Below, in pieces: positions 18,324 to 27,424 of a stretch of 64,000 bases of DNA (position 1 is the stretch's first letter; each line of letters opens with the position of its first letter). Under the pieces are notes generated by a model. It had not been told where the DNA came from. It searched no databases and saw only the letters and a list, made by a program, of their open reading frames with translations. This stretch comes from Gracilibacter sp. BRH_c7a (lineage in GTDB: Bacteria > Bacillota > Desulfitobacteriia > Desulfitobacteriales > Syntrophobotulaceae): NCBI GenBank assembly GCA_001516055.1, contig LOEZ01000053.1:62001-126000 (forward strand), read 5' to 3'. The position numbers were made by a program, and so were the translations under genes.

Positions 18324-19292
18324 TTAAAATCCTTTGTCAACGTCGACTACATATTTTAATTCATCACCATGTAGAAACTTGTTAATATTTATTCTGAATA
18401 GATCAGCTAGCCTTTGTGGGTTATAGTCCCCTTGACCGCCCAAATGTGGTGTCATAACAAAATTTTTCACTTTCCATAACTCACTTATGTTGGAAAGGGG
18501 TTCTTCCTCAAAAACATCAAGTCCAGCTCCAGCGATTATTCCTCTATCCAGTGCTTCAATAAGGGCTGTTTCCCTTACGAGTTTGCCACGCGAAACATTG
18601 ATTAGGATGCTGCTTTTTTTCATAAGTTTAAAAGTATCCCGATCAAACATGTAAAGATTTTCACTTGTTAGGGGTAATGTTAAAATAACTATATCGCATT
18701 TAGCCAAGAAATCCTGGAATTGTCCTGGCAAGAAAAATTCGTCAACATTGCTATCTTCAACACCGGCAATAACATCATACACAAGGATATGCGTATTAAA
18801 AGCCTTTGCTCTTTTACTCACTTGCTTACCGATACCACCATAACCAATAATTCCAACGTTCTTTCTTTCTAAGGAAGAGGTGCGTTCCCAGAGTTGCTCC
18901 CTGTTATATTGGTGCTTCTGTTTGTCACTTTCAGCAGCCGCAACCTGCCGGATAATAGCTAAGAGCAACCCCATCGCCTGCTCTGCCACGTTTGTATCAA
19001 AAATACCAACTGCTTTAGTTATTACAACTCCTGATGGGGTGCCATAACGTATCAGTTCATCTACACCAACAGTTGTAGTCTGGATCCACTGCAGATTTTT
19101 GGCTTTCGCTTTTACAATATCAGCAACATCAGATGTGTACCTTGGTGCAAGGATAAACAAAGCATTTGTATCTGTAATCTGCTTGGAAACTTCTTCAATA
19201 TCTTTAGCAAAAAAAATCTTTACATCTGGAAATTCTGAGCTTAAGACTGCCCATTCCGGAACCTCATCATAAAAAGCAAATAGAATTTTCAT
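18324..19292 (-). CDS. D-2-hydroxyacid dehydrogenase family protein
   Basis: 322 residues from ATG at 19292, chosen for the AGGAG site about ten bases upstream; a further in-frame ATG at 19343 has none. The NAD-binding Rossmann motif is GIIGYGGIGKQV (about 142-153), followed by the family signature LTLPLTSENLYMF and the active-site segment LINVSRGKLV. The late His-containing motif reads MTPHLGG. These enzymes interconvert 2-keto and D-2-hydroxy acids. It is co-oriented upstream of tctC, 250 bp away, and may act on a product of the transported compound. Confidence 0.9.
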   Translation of the reverse strand: MKILFAFYDEVPEWAVLSSEFPDVKIFFAKDIEEVSKQITDTNALFILAPRYTSDVADIVKAKAKNLQWIQTTTVGVDELIRYGTPSGVVITKAVGIFDTNVAEQAMGLLLAIIRQVAAAESDKQKHQYNREQLWERTSSLERKNVGIIGYGGIGKQVSKRAKAFNTHILVYDVIAGVEDSNVDEFFLPGQFQDFLAKCDIVILTLPLTSENLYMFDRDTFKLMKKSSILINVSRGKLVRETALIEALDRGIIAGAGLDVFEEEPLSNISELWKVKNFVMTPHLGGQGDYNPQRLADLFRININKFLHGDELKYVVDVDKGF

Positions 19293-19556
19293 GGACTCAC
19301 TCCTACATTTAATTATTCCATCAACATAGCCTACAACTTTCAATAGGCTCTTTCGATAGCGGAATTTGACACCTCAGCATTGTTGAAATGTGTGTTTTTA
19401 TAGTACGCAACCGTTTAGTATGTATGTTTACTATATTTATGTATACTTTTATTTTATATCTATCATTCTGAATATTCAATATTTTTAAAGTACAATATTC
19501 TTCCTTTTATCTCAGTAATTTCACATCCGCCAAATATCCGTAACTCGAAGTAGAAT

Positions 19557-19584
19557 GACAAAACCGCTAACATTTGTCAGCGGT
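19557..19584 (-). terminator. Possible terminator after M24 copy 2
   Basis: ACCGCT (19563-19568) and AGCGGT (19579-19584) form a six-pair hairpin with a ten-base loop. In the minus-strand transcript it is followed by TTTTGT. It lies about 85 bp beyond the M24 copy 2 stop. The rest of 19293-19669 holds only AT-rich, promoter-like DNA upstream of the dehydrogenase. Confidence 0.45.
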
Positions 19585-19669
19585 CTCTAAGACTATATTT
19601 ATTCTGCATTTTTAGAGTTATTCTGACAATTCATAGAGAGGCTCTATTTAAAAGCACCGTCATAAGACA

Positions 19670-20860
19670 TTAAACTACAAATAACTCAAGTGGCGTTTCA
19701 TGAATTCGAATCGAACCGTTCGCAGTTGTTAGGTAATTATCACAGCAATAAGCATGTGCTGTCTGGGTAACGATTCGCGGATGAACTGCAATATTCATGT
19801 TTTCTTTTATTAACATGGTTTCATCAGTGCGAATAGCAGGTCTCTCCACTAAATCATAGCCCTGGCCATGACAATATAACCGACCTTCAGGTGGATAACC
19901 GCGATCCATTAGAAATTGATTATTGGCGTCAAATATATCTGCGGGCTTTGCTCCTGGTTTCAGAAGGGATGCCGTAAGTTTCTGAGCTTCTACAGCTTCT
20001 TGCCAAATATTTTTGAGCTCTGTAGTGGGTTTTCCTAGGATATACGTACGGCCTACTTCCGTATAGAAACCTCCAGGTCCGTTAACTTCATTCATTACGC
20101 ACACTTGATCCCCTTTTTCTATCACCCTATTTTGCAGGAAAGGGTGCTTTTGATTGGATAGTTGACCGGCTGGTGCGGAGCCTATCATAATCCATTTTTC
20201 TTCACTTCCCAAATCCATCATCATATGCTCTAAAGCAGATCTGAGTTCAAATTCCCTCATCCCAGGTTTCAATAATTCCGGTATGGCAGCCATCCCAATG
20301 TCTTGAATAGCGGCACACTTTCTAATCAGAGAGATTTCTTCCTCACTTTTTATAGCTTTAATCTCGTCGACAAAATCTGCCGCTTCAATGAGTTCTACTG
20401 CAGGAAGATTTTTTCTTAAATAATTGTATAAAGATGCAGGGATAAAGTTTTCTCCTAGTAAGCCTACTACCTTGGCCTCGTTTACCTTTAAGGTTTTGGC
20501 TATAATCTCGGCATCTAAAAATTTAGTATAATTAAACGTCAGAAAGTAAGATGCTGGTACAACCTTTGCACCTCTTACTGCCCACTCCGGAGGGTAAGCT
20601 GGAATCGGAGGGCCGCCAGATGATACAATAGTCATTTCCCCTTCTAACGGGAAGATAACAGTTAATGGATATCCGTTCACAGCAGGAACATCAGTAAACC
20701 AACGTACGTATCCTCCAAGGAACTGGCTGTTATTTTGCATAACTAAACAATCGATTCCTTTGTCCGTCATCATCTTACGGACTTCTTGCCATCTTCTCTC
20801 CAGCTCTCCTGTGGAGATGGGCTGAAAGATGCGTTCTCGACGATATTTTGTAACGTCCAT
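19670..20860 (-). CDS. M24-family creatinase/Xaa-Pro peptidase-like protein (copy 2)
   Basis: 396 residues, collinear with the M24 protein at 10181-11374. Shared blocks include ERRW near residue 22, LGGYVRxFTDxP, HGQGYDLVERPA and the C-terminal CCDN segment. The same atypical metal positions are present: EVNGPGGFYTEVGRT in place of the two Asp motifs, and AVHP in place of the EP motif. The pair arose by duplication or was acquired together. It is followed by a possible terminator and lies upstream of the dehydrogenase and tct genes. Substrate unknown; amidinohydrolase or amide hydrolysis is inferred. Confidence 0.85.
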   Translation of the reverse strand: MDVTKYRRERIFQPISTGELERRWQEVRKMMTDKGIDCLVMQNNSQFLGGYVRWFTDVPAVNGYPLTVIFPLEGEMTIVSSGGPPIPAYPPEWAVRGAKVVPASYFLTFNYTKFLDAEIIAKTLKVNEAKVVGLLGENFIPASLYNYLRKNLPAVELIEAADFVDEIKAIKSEEEISLIRKCAAIQDIGMAAIPELLKPGMREFELRSALEHMMMDLGSEEKWIMIGSAPAGQLSNQKHPFLQNRVIEKGDQVCVMNEVNGPGGFYTEVGRTYILGKPTTELKNIWQEAVEAQKLTASLLKPGAKPADIFDANNQFLMDRGYPPEGRLYCHGQGYDLVERPAIRTDETMLIKENMNIAVHPRIVTQTAHAYCCDNYLTTANGSIRIHETPLELFVV

Positions 20861-20962
20861 TTTTTACCTCAATTCATTTATCAGTATTTATCTAATATCT
20901 TCTTAAAAAATCAAACGTAACATCTGGTGCCATAAATTAGTCTGTAATATACAAGACTTATG

Positions 20963-21490
20963 CTATCTCAAATTAGAGATTGCAGATAATATCTTAGCGG
21001 CGGCTTTTCCAGAAACTTGTTGGGATAGTTCATTAATTTCTCCGTATTTTAGGGCCTTAGTAGGACAGGTTCGAACACAAGCCGGCTCTAATCCATAATC
21101 GATCCTCTCTTTACACATCTGGCATTTTTCCATTTTACCATCGTCGGTAAAACGAGGAATACCGAAAGGACAAGCGAGGGAGCAACTATGACATCCTATA
21201 CAAAAATCCTGCCGAACACCAATGATTCCAGTATCAATGTCTTTAAATATAGCCCCTGTCGGACAGCCTAGCAAACAAGGAGTATCCTGACAATGCATAC
21301 AAGCCAAAGAAATATATGATATTTTGGCTTCCGTAAAACTACCATTCTCAATCTTATATACCTGACGCCAGAAATCATTTCTTTTTTTGTTAAATAAATC
21401 ATTCTGATCCATACAGGCTACGATACAAGCCTGACAACCCGAACATCGCGTGACATCTATCAGAAAGCTCATGGTCATATTGTTTTTCAC
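20963..21490 (-). CDS. Four-cluster ferredoxin-like electron-transfer subunit (DmsB/PhsB type)
   Basis: 175 residues with four cysteine groups: CSGCQACIVAC, CMHCQDTPCLLGC, CIGCHSCSLAC and CQMCKERIDYGLEPACVRTC. These should hold four [4Fe-4S] clusters, as in the B subunits of DMSO and polysulfide reductases. No signal peptide is seen. It is the last gene of the five-gene redox operon, 86 bp after the molybdopterin oxidoreductase, for which it is the likely electron-transfer partner. No membrane anchor (C subunit) gene follows, so the complex is probably cytoplasmic. Confidence 0.92.
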   Translation of the reverse strand: MKNNMTMSFLIDVTRCSGCQACIVACMDQNDLFNKKRNDFWRQVYKIENGSFTEAKISYISLACMHCQDTPCLLGCPTGAIFKDIDTGIIGVRQDFCIGCHSCSLACPFGIPRFTDDGKMEKCQMCKERIDYGLEPACVRTCPTKALKYGEINELSQQVSGKAAAKILSAISNLR

Positions 21491-21576
21491 CTCCCGTTTT
21501 AGAAGTTTCTATCACTTAATTTATTGATTACTCTGCTTAATACTTTTAATGCTGAACTACTTTCTTTATTTAGTTC

Positions 21577-23727
21577 CTAATTGCTTACTACTTTTTCTAC
21601 TTTGCATAATAAGGACTTAAATCCTGGAAAACCTGAGATTGGATCAAGATAATCACAATCAAATAATGTGTTAACATCGGCATTGGAGTAAGCATGATAC
21701 ATATGAACAACTCCTGGTTGTACCAATAAGGTTAGATTCGCTTTTACATAAATCTCACTCTGTGGTGTTGAAATTTTGATTTCATCTCCCTGAACAATAT
21801 TAAGGCTCTGGGCATCTGCTGGGTTTAGGTCAGCCATAGCCTCTGGTCTTAAACTTGACGTCCACGGTACACGAAAAGTTCTACTATGAATAAACATCGG
21901 TAAACGGGAACCCGTATTAAGGATTAAAGGAAATTTCTCAGCTAATTCTGGCGTGTTCTCTGCACTGCATTTTGGTGGATGATAAACAGGCAGTGGATCA
22001 TAACCATAATCGTTAGCATATCTTTCAAGAATTAAGGATTTGAATTCCATTTTTCCTGATGGAGTAGAAAATCCTTGAGCGATATATTTCTTTTCAGGTA
22101 TTCTCAAGGGATTGAGAACTGGCATCCCTGCAGGGTGTTTTTTTAATTCTTCAATGGTAATGTGACTCGGTTCTAAAATATAATCAAGCGAAGCTTCATA
22201 GCCGGCATTAATCAGAGGATCATTCAACTGTAATCTTTGACCTAAATCAAAAATAATATCAGCATCTGATCTGGAATCATAGAGAGGTTGAATTGCCGGT
22301 TGAGTATAAATAATATAACGCTCTTGGTAACAACGGAGTTCAGACCTTTCGACAGAACTGCAGGCTGGTAGAATTAAATCAGCATATTTGGCGGTGTCTG
22401 TCATGAAAATATCTACGTCTACGAAAAAATCAATTTCTTGAAGGGCTTGTAACATATTTTTGGAATCTGGCCACATCCTGTGATTAATTCCGAAAGCCAG
22501 CATTGCTTTAATCGGATAAGGACTTCCTGATTTAATTTGCTGAGGTAAATCCATGGCCTGTGCTTGGTCAACCAATTCCGACCAGACCGGGAATCTTTCC
22601 TGTCCTACCCGCACAGGCATTTCCTCAAATTTTTTAGAATGCACAAACTCGTTCTCTCTGGTTGCAACCCCTCCAGAAACTCCTATGAAGCTAGGTGGAT
22701 CAACAAAATTGCCTCCGCTAATATCATAATTTCCAGTAAGTGCTATCAAAGAAAAAACTGCTCTGTAATTCTGTACCCCATTAGTATTGTGAACAACCGG
22801 TGCAGCACTTTGCATGATTGCCGCAGGCTTGGTATTGGCATACAATCTTGCCGCTTGGACTATTTTTTCAGCCTTTACACCTGTGATAAGTTCCCCTTTT
22901 TCTGGAGTGAACTCTTGAATATACTGAGCAAATTCTTCAAATCCAAATGTATAATTACTAATAAAGTCTTGATCAAATAGCTGTTCATTAATAATCACAT
23001 TAGCCATTGCCAGGGCCAACGCTCCATCTGTTCCAGGTTTCAGCTGTAAATGGATATCTGCTTGTGCTGTCATCGGAGTACATCTGGGATCTACTACTAT
23101 AATCTTCATTCCTCTATCTTTAGCAGCTAATATCTTCCGGGCGAGAGTAGTATTAGAGTGAAAAGGGTTGGCACTCCAGACTAGAAGGCAGTTTGTATTT
23201 TTAACGTCAGGGCCTGTCGCAGTTCCGAAATTGAGCTTTTGAGCCATATACGTAGCTTGGGCACAAGTACTAGACTCAGTCAGATAGTTGGGAGATCCAA
23301 ATGAATGCGTTAGGCGATGGAGAAAAGGTCTCAGCCACTTGGTATAACCACAATAAAAAGCAACTGATTCCGGACCAAACTTACTTTTATAATTGATAAG
23401 TTTTTCTGCAATCTCATCAAGAGCTTGATGCCAAGATATCGCAGTGAATTCACCTGAACCTCTTGGTCCGGTTCGTTTCAGCGGAGTCTTTAATCTTTCA
23501 GGACTATAAACATACTGGCGGGTCGCTGCCCCTTTAGCACATAAGGTTCCTTCGTTTTTAGGATTTTCTTTACTGCCTTCTACTTTGATAATTATATTGT
23601 CCTTTACATATAGATTCAGACCACATTGGGTGAGCGGGTCACAAATTGTACAAATTGATTTTTTAATTGTAATTCCTGTACTTTCACCAGGTATTTTTCC
23701 TTTTAATTGATCCGCTGTTTTACTCAA
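21577..23727 (-). CDS. Molybdopterin-dependent oxidoreductase (DMSO reductase superfamily)
   Basis: 716 residues. The N-terminal [4Fe-4S] ligands are C26, C29, C35 and C63. A candidate metal-ligand cysteine is C155 in ESSTCAQ. The C-terminal cofactor-binding domain contains LNTGSRLPMFIHSR. There is no twin-arginine signal, so it is cytoplasmic, unlike exported PhsA/DmsA proteins. Acetylene-hydratase-like and formate-dehydrogenase-like enzymes share this layout; the reaction cannot be assigned. The TTG start at 23727 overlaps the upstream flavoprotein by eight bases. Confidence 0.9.
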   Translation of the reverse strand: MSKTADQLKGKIPGESTGITIKKSICTICDPLTQCGLNLYVKDNIIIKVEGSKENPKNEGTLCAKGAATRQYVYSPERLKTPLKRTGPRGSGEFTAISWHQALDEIAEKLINYKSKFGPESVAFYCGYTKWLRPFLHRLTHSFGSPNYLTESSTCAQATYMAQKLNFGTATGPDVKNTNCLLVWSANPFHSNTTLARKILAAKDRGMKIIVVDPRCTPMTAQADIHLQLKPGTDGALALAMANVIINEQLFDQDFISNYTFGFEEFAQYIQEFTPEKGELITGVKAEKIVQAARLYANTKPAAIMQSAAPVVHNTNGVQNYRAVFSLIALTGNYDISGGNFVDPPSFIGVSGGVATRENEFVHSKKFEEMPVRVGQERFPVWSELVDQAQAMDLPQQIKSGSPYPIKAMLAFGINHRMWPDSKNMLQALQEIDFFVDVDIFMTDTAKYADLILPACSSVERSELRCYQERYIIYTQPAIQPLYDSRSDADIIFDLGQRLQLNDPLINAGYEASLDYILEPSHITIEELKKHPAGMPVLNPLRIPEKKYIAQGFSTPSGKMEFKSLILERYANDYGYDPLPVYHPPKCSAENTPELAEKFPLILNTGSRLPMFIHSRTFRVPWTSSLRPEAMADLNPADAQSLNIVQGDEIKISTPQSEIYVKANLTLLVQPGVVHMYHAYSNADVNTLFDCDYLDPISGFPGFKSLLCKVEKVVSN

Positions 23728-25003
23728 CTTCCATCACTCCACTCTTCATTACCTTTTGTAAATTAATAATAGTCTCCGCAGGAAAACCTCTTTGCGGACC
23801 AGAAGGATCATGATAATTAAGTGTTTTAAGGATTTCGTATCGTATAATACCTATAGAATTAATCCATTCGTAATTACCAAGTGTTAAAAAGTTAACACCA
23901 ATAATGCGGCCTTTAGACTTAAAAAAGAAAGAGAAGGCATTATTCCCGTGTCTTCTTTCAATTTCATCATAATTATGAACATCTCCAATACTCACAAAGA
24001 ACATATCAAAAAAATGAGTGATATTTTGTGGAATACTGCCAGGATAAATCACGTCTGCCCCTGCCATATTAGCTCCGGCTATTCGGCCTTGCTGACAGGC
24101 ATTTGCCCATAAGGCGAGGACCTCTTTTTTTTGATTTATAAGGTTCAGTCCTTGAACAACATCTCCAGCAACATAAACATTACCGGCACTGGCACGCATT
24201 CTATTGTCCACTAAGATTCCTTTTTCAATTTCTAATTGACCAGGCTGAATATATTCTAAATTTGGTCTTACTCCAATGCAAAATACAAGCAGATCAACTT
24301 CCAGCTCTAACCCCGACTCTGCAAGATTTACTTTCAGACCTTCTTTGGATTCTTCGATCGCTTCAACCTTGGTATTTAGAATAAGGTTAATTCCATGTTT
24401 CTGTAATTGCTCTTCCATGACGGTAGCACATTCTGGATGAGCAGCCTGAGCAAAAACATGGTGAGCCAAATCAACCAGAAATACCTCAGACCCAGTTTCC
24501 TGAAAGATTTCGACAAGTTTGATTCCAACCATGGATGCGCCAATCAGTAAGACCTTCCTAGGTCTAGTAAGATATAACTCTCGTAATCTTACCGCATCCT
24601 CTATTGTCCGGATGGAGAATACCCGCTGGCTCTTCGACCCAAAAACAGGAGGTACAATTGCTGAAGCACCGGAAGCTATCAAGCATGAATCATAATTAAC
24701 TTTTTGTCCTTGGTCATCTATTACTAACTTCTCTTTAACATCAAGCATTGTTATAGGTCTACCGCTATGTAGATTCACCCTATACTTCTGAAAAAAATCA
24801 AAACTGTTTCCGAATAAATAGCATTTTTCTAGTGGTATTTTTCCACCTAAGTAGTACGTAAGTAACATGGGATTAAAAGGAGGTTGGACACCATCTGAGA
24901 AAAGGTGGACTTCCCCTTGATATGAATTTTCTCTAATTGCTTTTACGGCATTTACAGCCGCACCTCCACTACCCACGATGACAAGCGGTAAACTGTTACT
25001 CAT
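23720..25003 (-). CDS. NAD(P)/FAD-dependent oxidoreductase
   Basis: 427 residues with two Rossmann folds: the FAD motif IVGSGGAAVNAVKAI at the N terminus and the pyridine-nucleotide motif VLLIGASMVGIKLVEIF at about 148-164. The FAD ribityl motif reads VYVAGDVVQG. It belongs to the rubredoxin reductase/NirB-type class and is distantly similar to the flavoprotein of the glutamate synthase operon at 41542-42810. Its 8-bp overlap with the molybdopterin gene suggests it couples that enzyme to NAD(P)H. Start ATG at 25003. Confidence 0.9.
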   Translation of the reverse strand: MSNSLPLVIVGSGGAAVNAVKAIRENSYQGEVHLFSDGVQPPFNPMLLTYYLGGKIPLEKCYLFGNSFDFFQKYRVNLHSGRPITMLDVKEKLVIDDQGQKVNYDSCLIASGASAIVPPVFGSKSQRVFSIRTIEDAVRLRELYLTRPRKVLLIGASMVGIKLVEIFQETGSEVFLVDLAHHVFAQAAHPECATVMEEQLQKHGINLILNTKVEAIEESKEGLKVNLAESGLELEVDLLVFCIGVRPNLEYIQPGQLEIEKGILVDNRMRASAGNVYVAGDVVQGLNLINQKKEVLALWANACQQGRIAGANMAGADVIYPGSIPQNITHFFDMFFVSIGDVHNYDEIERRHGNNAFSFFFKSKGRIIGVNFLTLGNYEWINSIGIIRYEILKTLNYHDPSGPQRGFPAETIINLQKVMKSGVMEVE

Positions 25004-25092
25004 TAATTATCACCAACTTATTTGACTTATCTTAAGAATTTAAGCATAAACACATTAGATATATTAGGCAAAATTATTTTAATCTCTTAGAA

Positions 25093-26772
25093 CTAATGTC
25101 TGTCTCTCCACTTAATTTCTGCCTTCCCTTCTACCTTTTGCACAGTAATAAATCTATTGTTGTTAAGGGGATTTGTGAAGGGATAGTCAACCCTGTTATG
25201 TTTTCCTCTCGTCTCTTTTCGTTCCTGGGCCGTAAGCATTATTAATTCTCCAAGTTGGATTAAATCCAGTACTTCCAAACACCGCATAAGCTCGTGAGAA
25301 TTTTGGCAATACATAGCAGAGGTTGCTTTACCTTTCAGATCTTTTAGGTATTTTAACCCGGCCTTAAAAAGGTGCTCTGAACGGACTTCAACACCTGCAT
25401 AATCCGTCATAATCTGTTGTAAGGCGATGTTGACTTCTTTCCAGGAAGGGCTCGCAGTACCAGCTTCCCGAGAAAGGAGTTCAGAATAAAACTGTCTTTT
25501 TTCCTCAACTAATGAATTTTCTTCTGCTGGTTCAAAAGTTCTTATATCTTGTGCTCTTTCGGCTGCACTCTTACCAGCAATCCAACCAAAAGTGGCGGCA
25601 CTGGCGATATCGGCTCTAAAGTTTCCGACCTCATCTCCAGCAGCATACAAACCTTGGATATTGGTAGCAGCCTTCTCGTTAATTTCTATTCCACGCCCGA
25701 TTAAGAAAGGCTCATATGTTGAAAATTCGACCATATGCTTGCGGACGTCAATCCCTTCATCGTCCATATAGTTAAGCAATGAGGTATCACCTTCTTGGGT
25801 TAAGCCCCAGAGCATATATTGAATATCCTCTTCCGAAGTTTCTGAGCAATCCATATAAACTGGTTCCCCAGCCTTATTCTTTATACCGAAGACCCCATGC
25901 CAAATATCGGCAGTGATATCTCCTAATTCCTTACTTGGCTTGGCCACAAAAGGACCAATAGGTTTACCTTCATAATCCTTAAGTACCCCTATCCAAGTTG
26001 CCTTTCCACAACGGTTAAAAAATTTAGGTCCCGCATGTGTATTAGGAATATCTAAGTTAACAAGTTTCGCTCCTGCTCTGTAAGCAGCTGCACGTCCATT
26101 TCCTGCACAGCTTGGGCAAAAACCGAGATTGAACATCATTCCAGCTGTTTTAGGTGAATATAACCGGTTCGCAGTTCCTGTAGTTAAAATTACATTTTTT
26201 GCTCGAAAAACCCTTAGTTCTGGTTCCTCTGATGCAATACTGACTCCCAGAGCTCCGATGACTTCTCCGGAATCATTAGTGATGATTTCCACAATAGGAA
26301 GTTTATTAAAGATAGTGACCCCACGCTTCAGTGCCTCACGGGTAAGAACTTCTTTTTGATTAGCACCCGCATATTTAAGAAAAATTCGAGGACGCCCAGG
26401 CATAGCATGACCGTTAAATTCCCAGGTCCCATGAGGTCTCATATTAATGCCCCACTTATCCCAATCCTTAACCCGGTCAAACGATTCTTTTAAGAATAAG
26501 ACGAGTAGGTCCTGATCCAAATATCCACCCGTTAGACACTCATTCATTTCTCTAATGATAGGTTGCATATCCTCTCCATGAACTTCAGGTATGTAACACT
26601 GAAAATGATCGTTACCTGTGCTTCCTGAGCCACTTCGTTTGGTGTTTGATTTCTCGGCTATAACAACTTTAGCCCCTGATTCGGCTGCTGATATCGCAGC
26701 CATTAAACCGCCTATCCCGCCACCAACAACCAAAACATCACATTCAACAGAGCTGTTATTTATCTTAATCAT
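25093..26772 (-). CDS. AprA/fumarate-reductase-like FAD flavoprotein
   Basis: 559 residues. The N-terminal FAD site reads DVLVVGGGIGGLMAAISAAESGA, within residues 13-36, followed by RSGSGSTGNDHF. The second FAD segment is IQGLYAAGDEVGNFRADIASA. This is the succinate dehydrogenase/fumarate reductase flavoprotein superfamily, closest in layout to adenylylsulfate reductase alpha. Its partner, a small AprB-like ferredoxin, is encoded 20 bp upstream. No sulfate activation gene (sat) is in the window, so true APS reductase function is not supported. Reduction or oxidation of an organic substrate is an alternative. Confidence 0.87.
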   Translation of the reverse strand: MIKINNSSVECDVLVVGGGIGGLMAAISAAESGAKVVIAEKSNTKRSGSGSTGNDHFQCYIPEVHGEDMQPIIREMNECLTGGYLDQDLLVLFLKESFDRVKDWDKWGINMRPHGTWEFNGHAMPGRPRIFLKYAGANQKEVLTREALKRGVTIFNKLPIVEIITNDSGEVIGALGVSIASEEPELRVFRAKNVILTTGTANRLYSPKTAGMMFNLGFCPSCAGNGRAAAYRAGAKLVNLDIPNTHAGPKFFNRCGKATWIGVLKDYEGKPIGPFVAKPSKELGDITADIWHGVFGIKNKAGEPVYMDCSETSEEDIQYMLWGLTQEGDTSLLNYMDDEGIDVRKHMVEFSTYEPFLIGRGIEINEKAATNIQGLYAAGDEVGNFRADIASAATFGWIAGKSAAERAQDIRTFEPAEENSLVEEKRQFYSELLSREAGTASPSWKEVNIALQQIMTDYAGVEVRSEHLFKAGLKYLKDLKGKATSAMYCQNSHELMRCLEVLDLIQLGELIMLTAQERKETRGKHNRVDYPFTNPLNNNRFITVQKVEGKAEIKWRDRH

Positions 26773-26792
26773 AAGAGGTCATTCTCCCTTCT

Positions 26793-27020
26793 TTACTTTT
26801 TTTCCGGTGCATCAAGGTAAAGCATCATGGCGGGAAGCGGAAGCCGCAATTTGATAGCTTGCACCGCACAGTCGAGTACACAGGCATTGCAATGCCAACA
26901 TTCCTCCGGATAGGTTATCTGAGGAATATCCTCCCCTGTCATATGTAAAACATCACAGGGACAGATCTCAGCACATACCCCACATCCAATACATTCATCT
27001 TTGTTGATAACAGGTGGCAA
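26793..27020 (-). CDS. AprB-like two-cluster ferredoxin
   Basis: 75 residues from TTG at 27020, eight bases after AAAGGAG; an earlier TTG at 27029 abuts the ribosome site and is less likely. Two [4Fe-4S] motifs are seen: CIGCGVCAEICP and CWHCNACVLDC. The tail LPLPAMMLYLD resembles the C-terminal arm of AprB, which wraps around AprA. It is the first gene of the redox operon and should transfer electrons to or from the adjacent flavoprotein. Confidence 0.87.
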   Translation of the reverse strand: MPPVINKDECIGCGVCAEICPCDVLHMTGEDIPQITYPEECWHCNACVLDCAVQAIKLRLPLPAMMLYLDAPEKK

Positions 27021-27203
27021 AAGAAACAACTCCTTTCTTCCTATACATAATTTTATCTAAGCAAATCGGCTCACCGATTAAAACAATCAATAATAATGCT
27101 ATGATTCTTTCATAGATTGAATCTTTTACAACATTTCCGTATATATCCATTAAATATAGGATACCTTTAAATGTCAAACAGCATTAATATCTGAGAATTA
27201 GTG

Positions 27204-27270
27204 ATAATCGAAGAAAAAAGACTTAATCATCTATTTTTTAACCTAAACGATAATCGATTATTATTAGTTA
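27204..27270. promoter_or_regulatory. Palindromic operator ATAATCGATTAT (site 1) with upstream half-site
   Basis: A perfect 12-bp palindrome ATAATCGATTAT lies at 27250-27261, within the divergent region between the redox operon (minus) and the LVIVD gene (plus). A half-site ATAATCGA is at 27204-27211. The flank AAACG on the left and AGTTA followed by a T-run on the right are repeated at site 2 (31929-31940). The shape suits a MarR-, GntR- or LacI-type dimer. The rest of 27021-27424 shows no gene. Confidence 0.6.
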
Positions 27271-27424
27271 TTTTTTTTTTCCTCCCTGACATAAAATAAA
27301 ACAATTTGAGATTTTTGTAACAATGCAAAAATATCAGGAAGGAATTTCCACTAAAAAAGAGAATATCTAGAATCAGAATCTTCTGATTACTTAGGTGTTC
27401 ATTATTTTTTTTGGGAGGATGCTA

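Noticed and set aside
21577-23727. Exported polysulfide/thiosulfate reductase
   Set aside because: There is no twin-arginine signal and no membrane anchor subunit.
20963-27020. Dissimilatory sulfate reduction locus
   Set aside because: AprAB-like proteins occur without sat, dsr or qmo genes, and with an unrelated molybdopterin enzyme.
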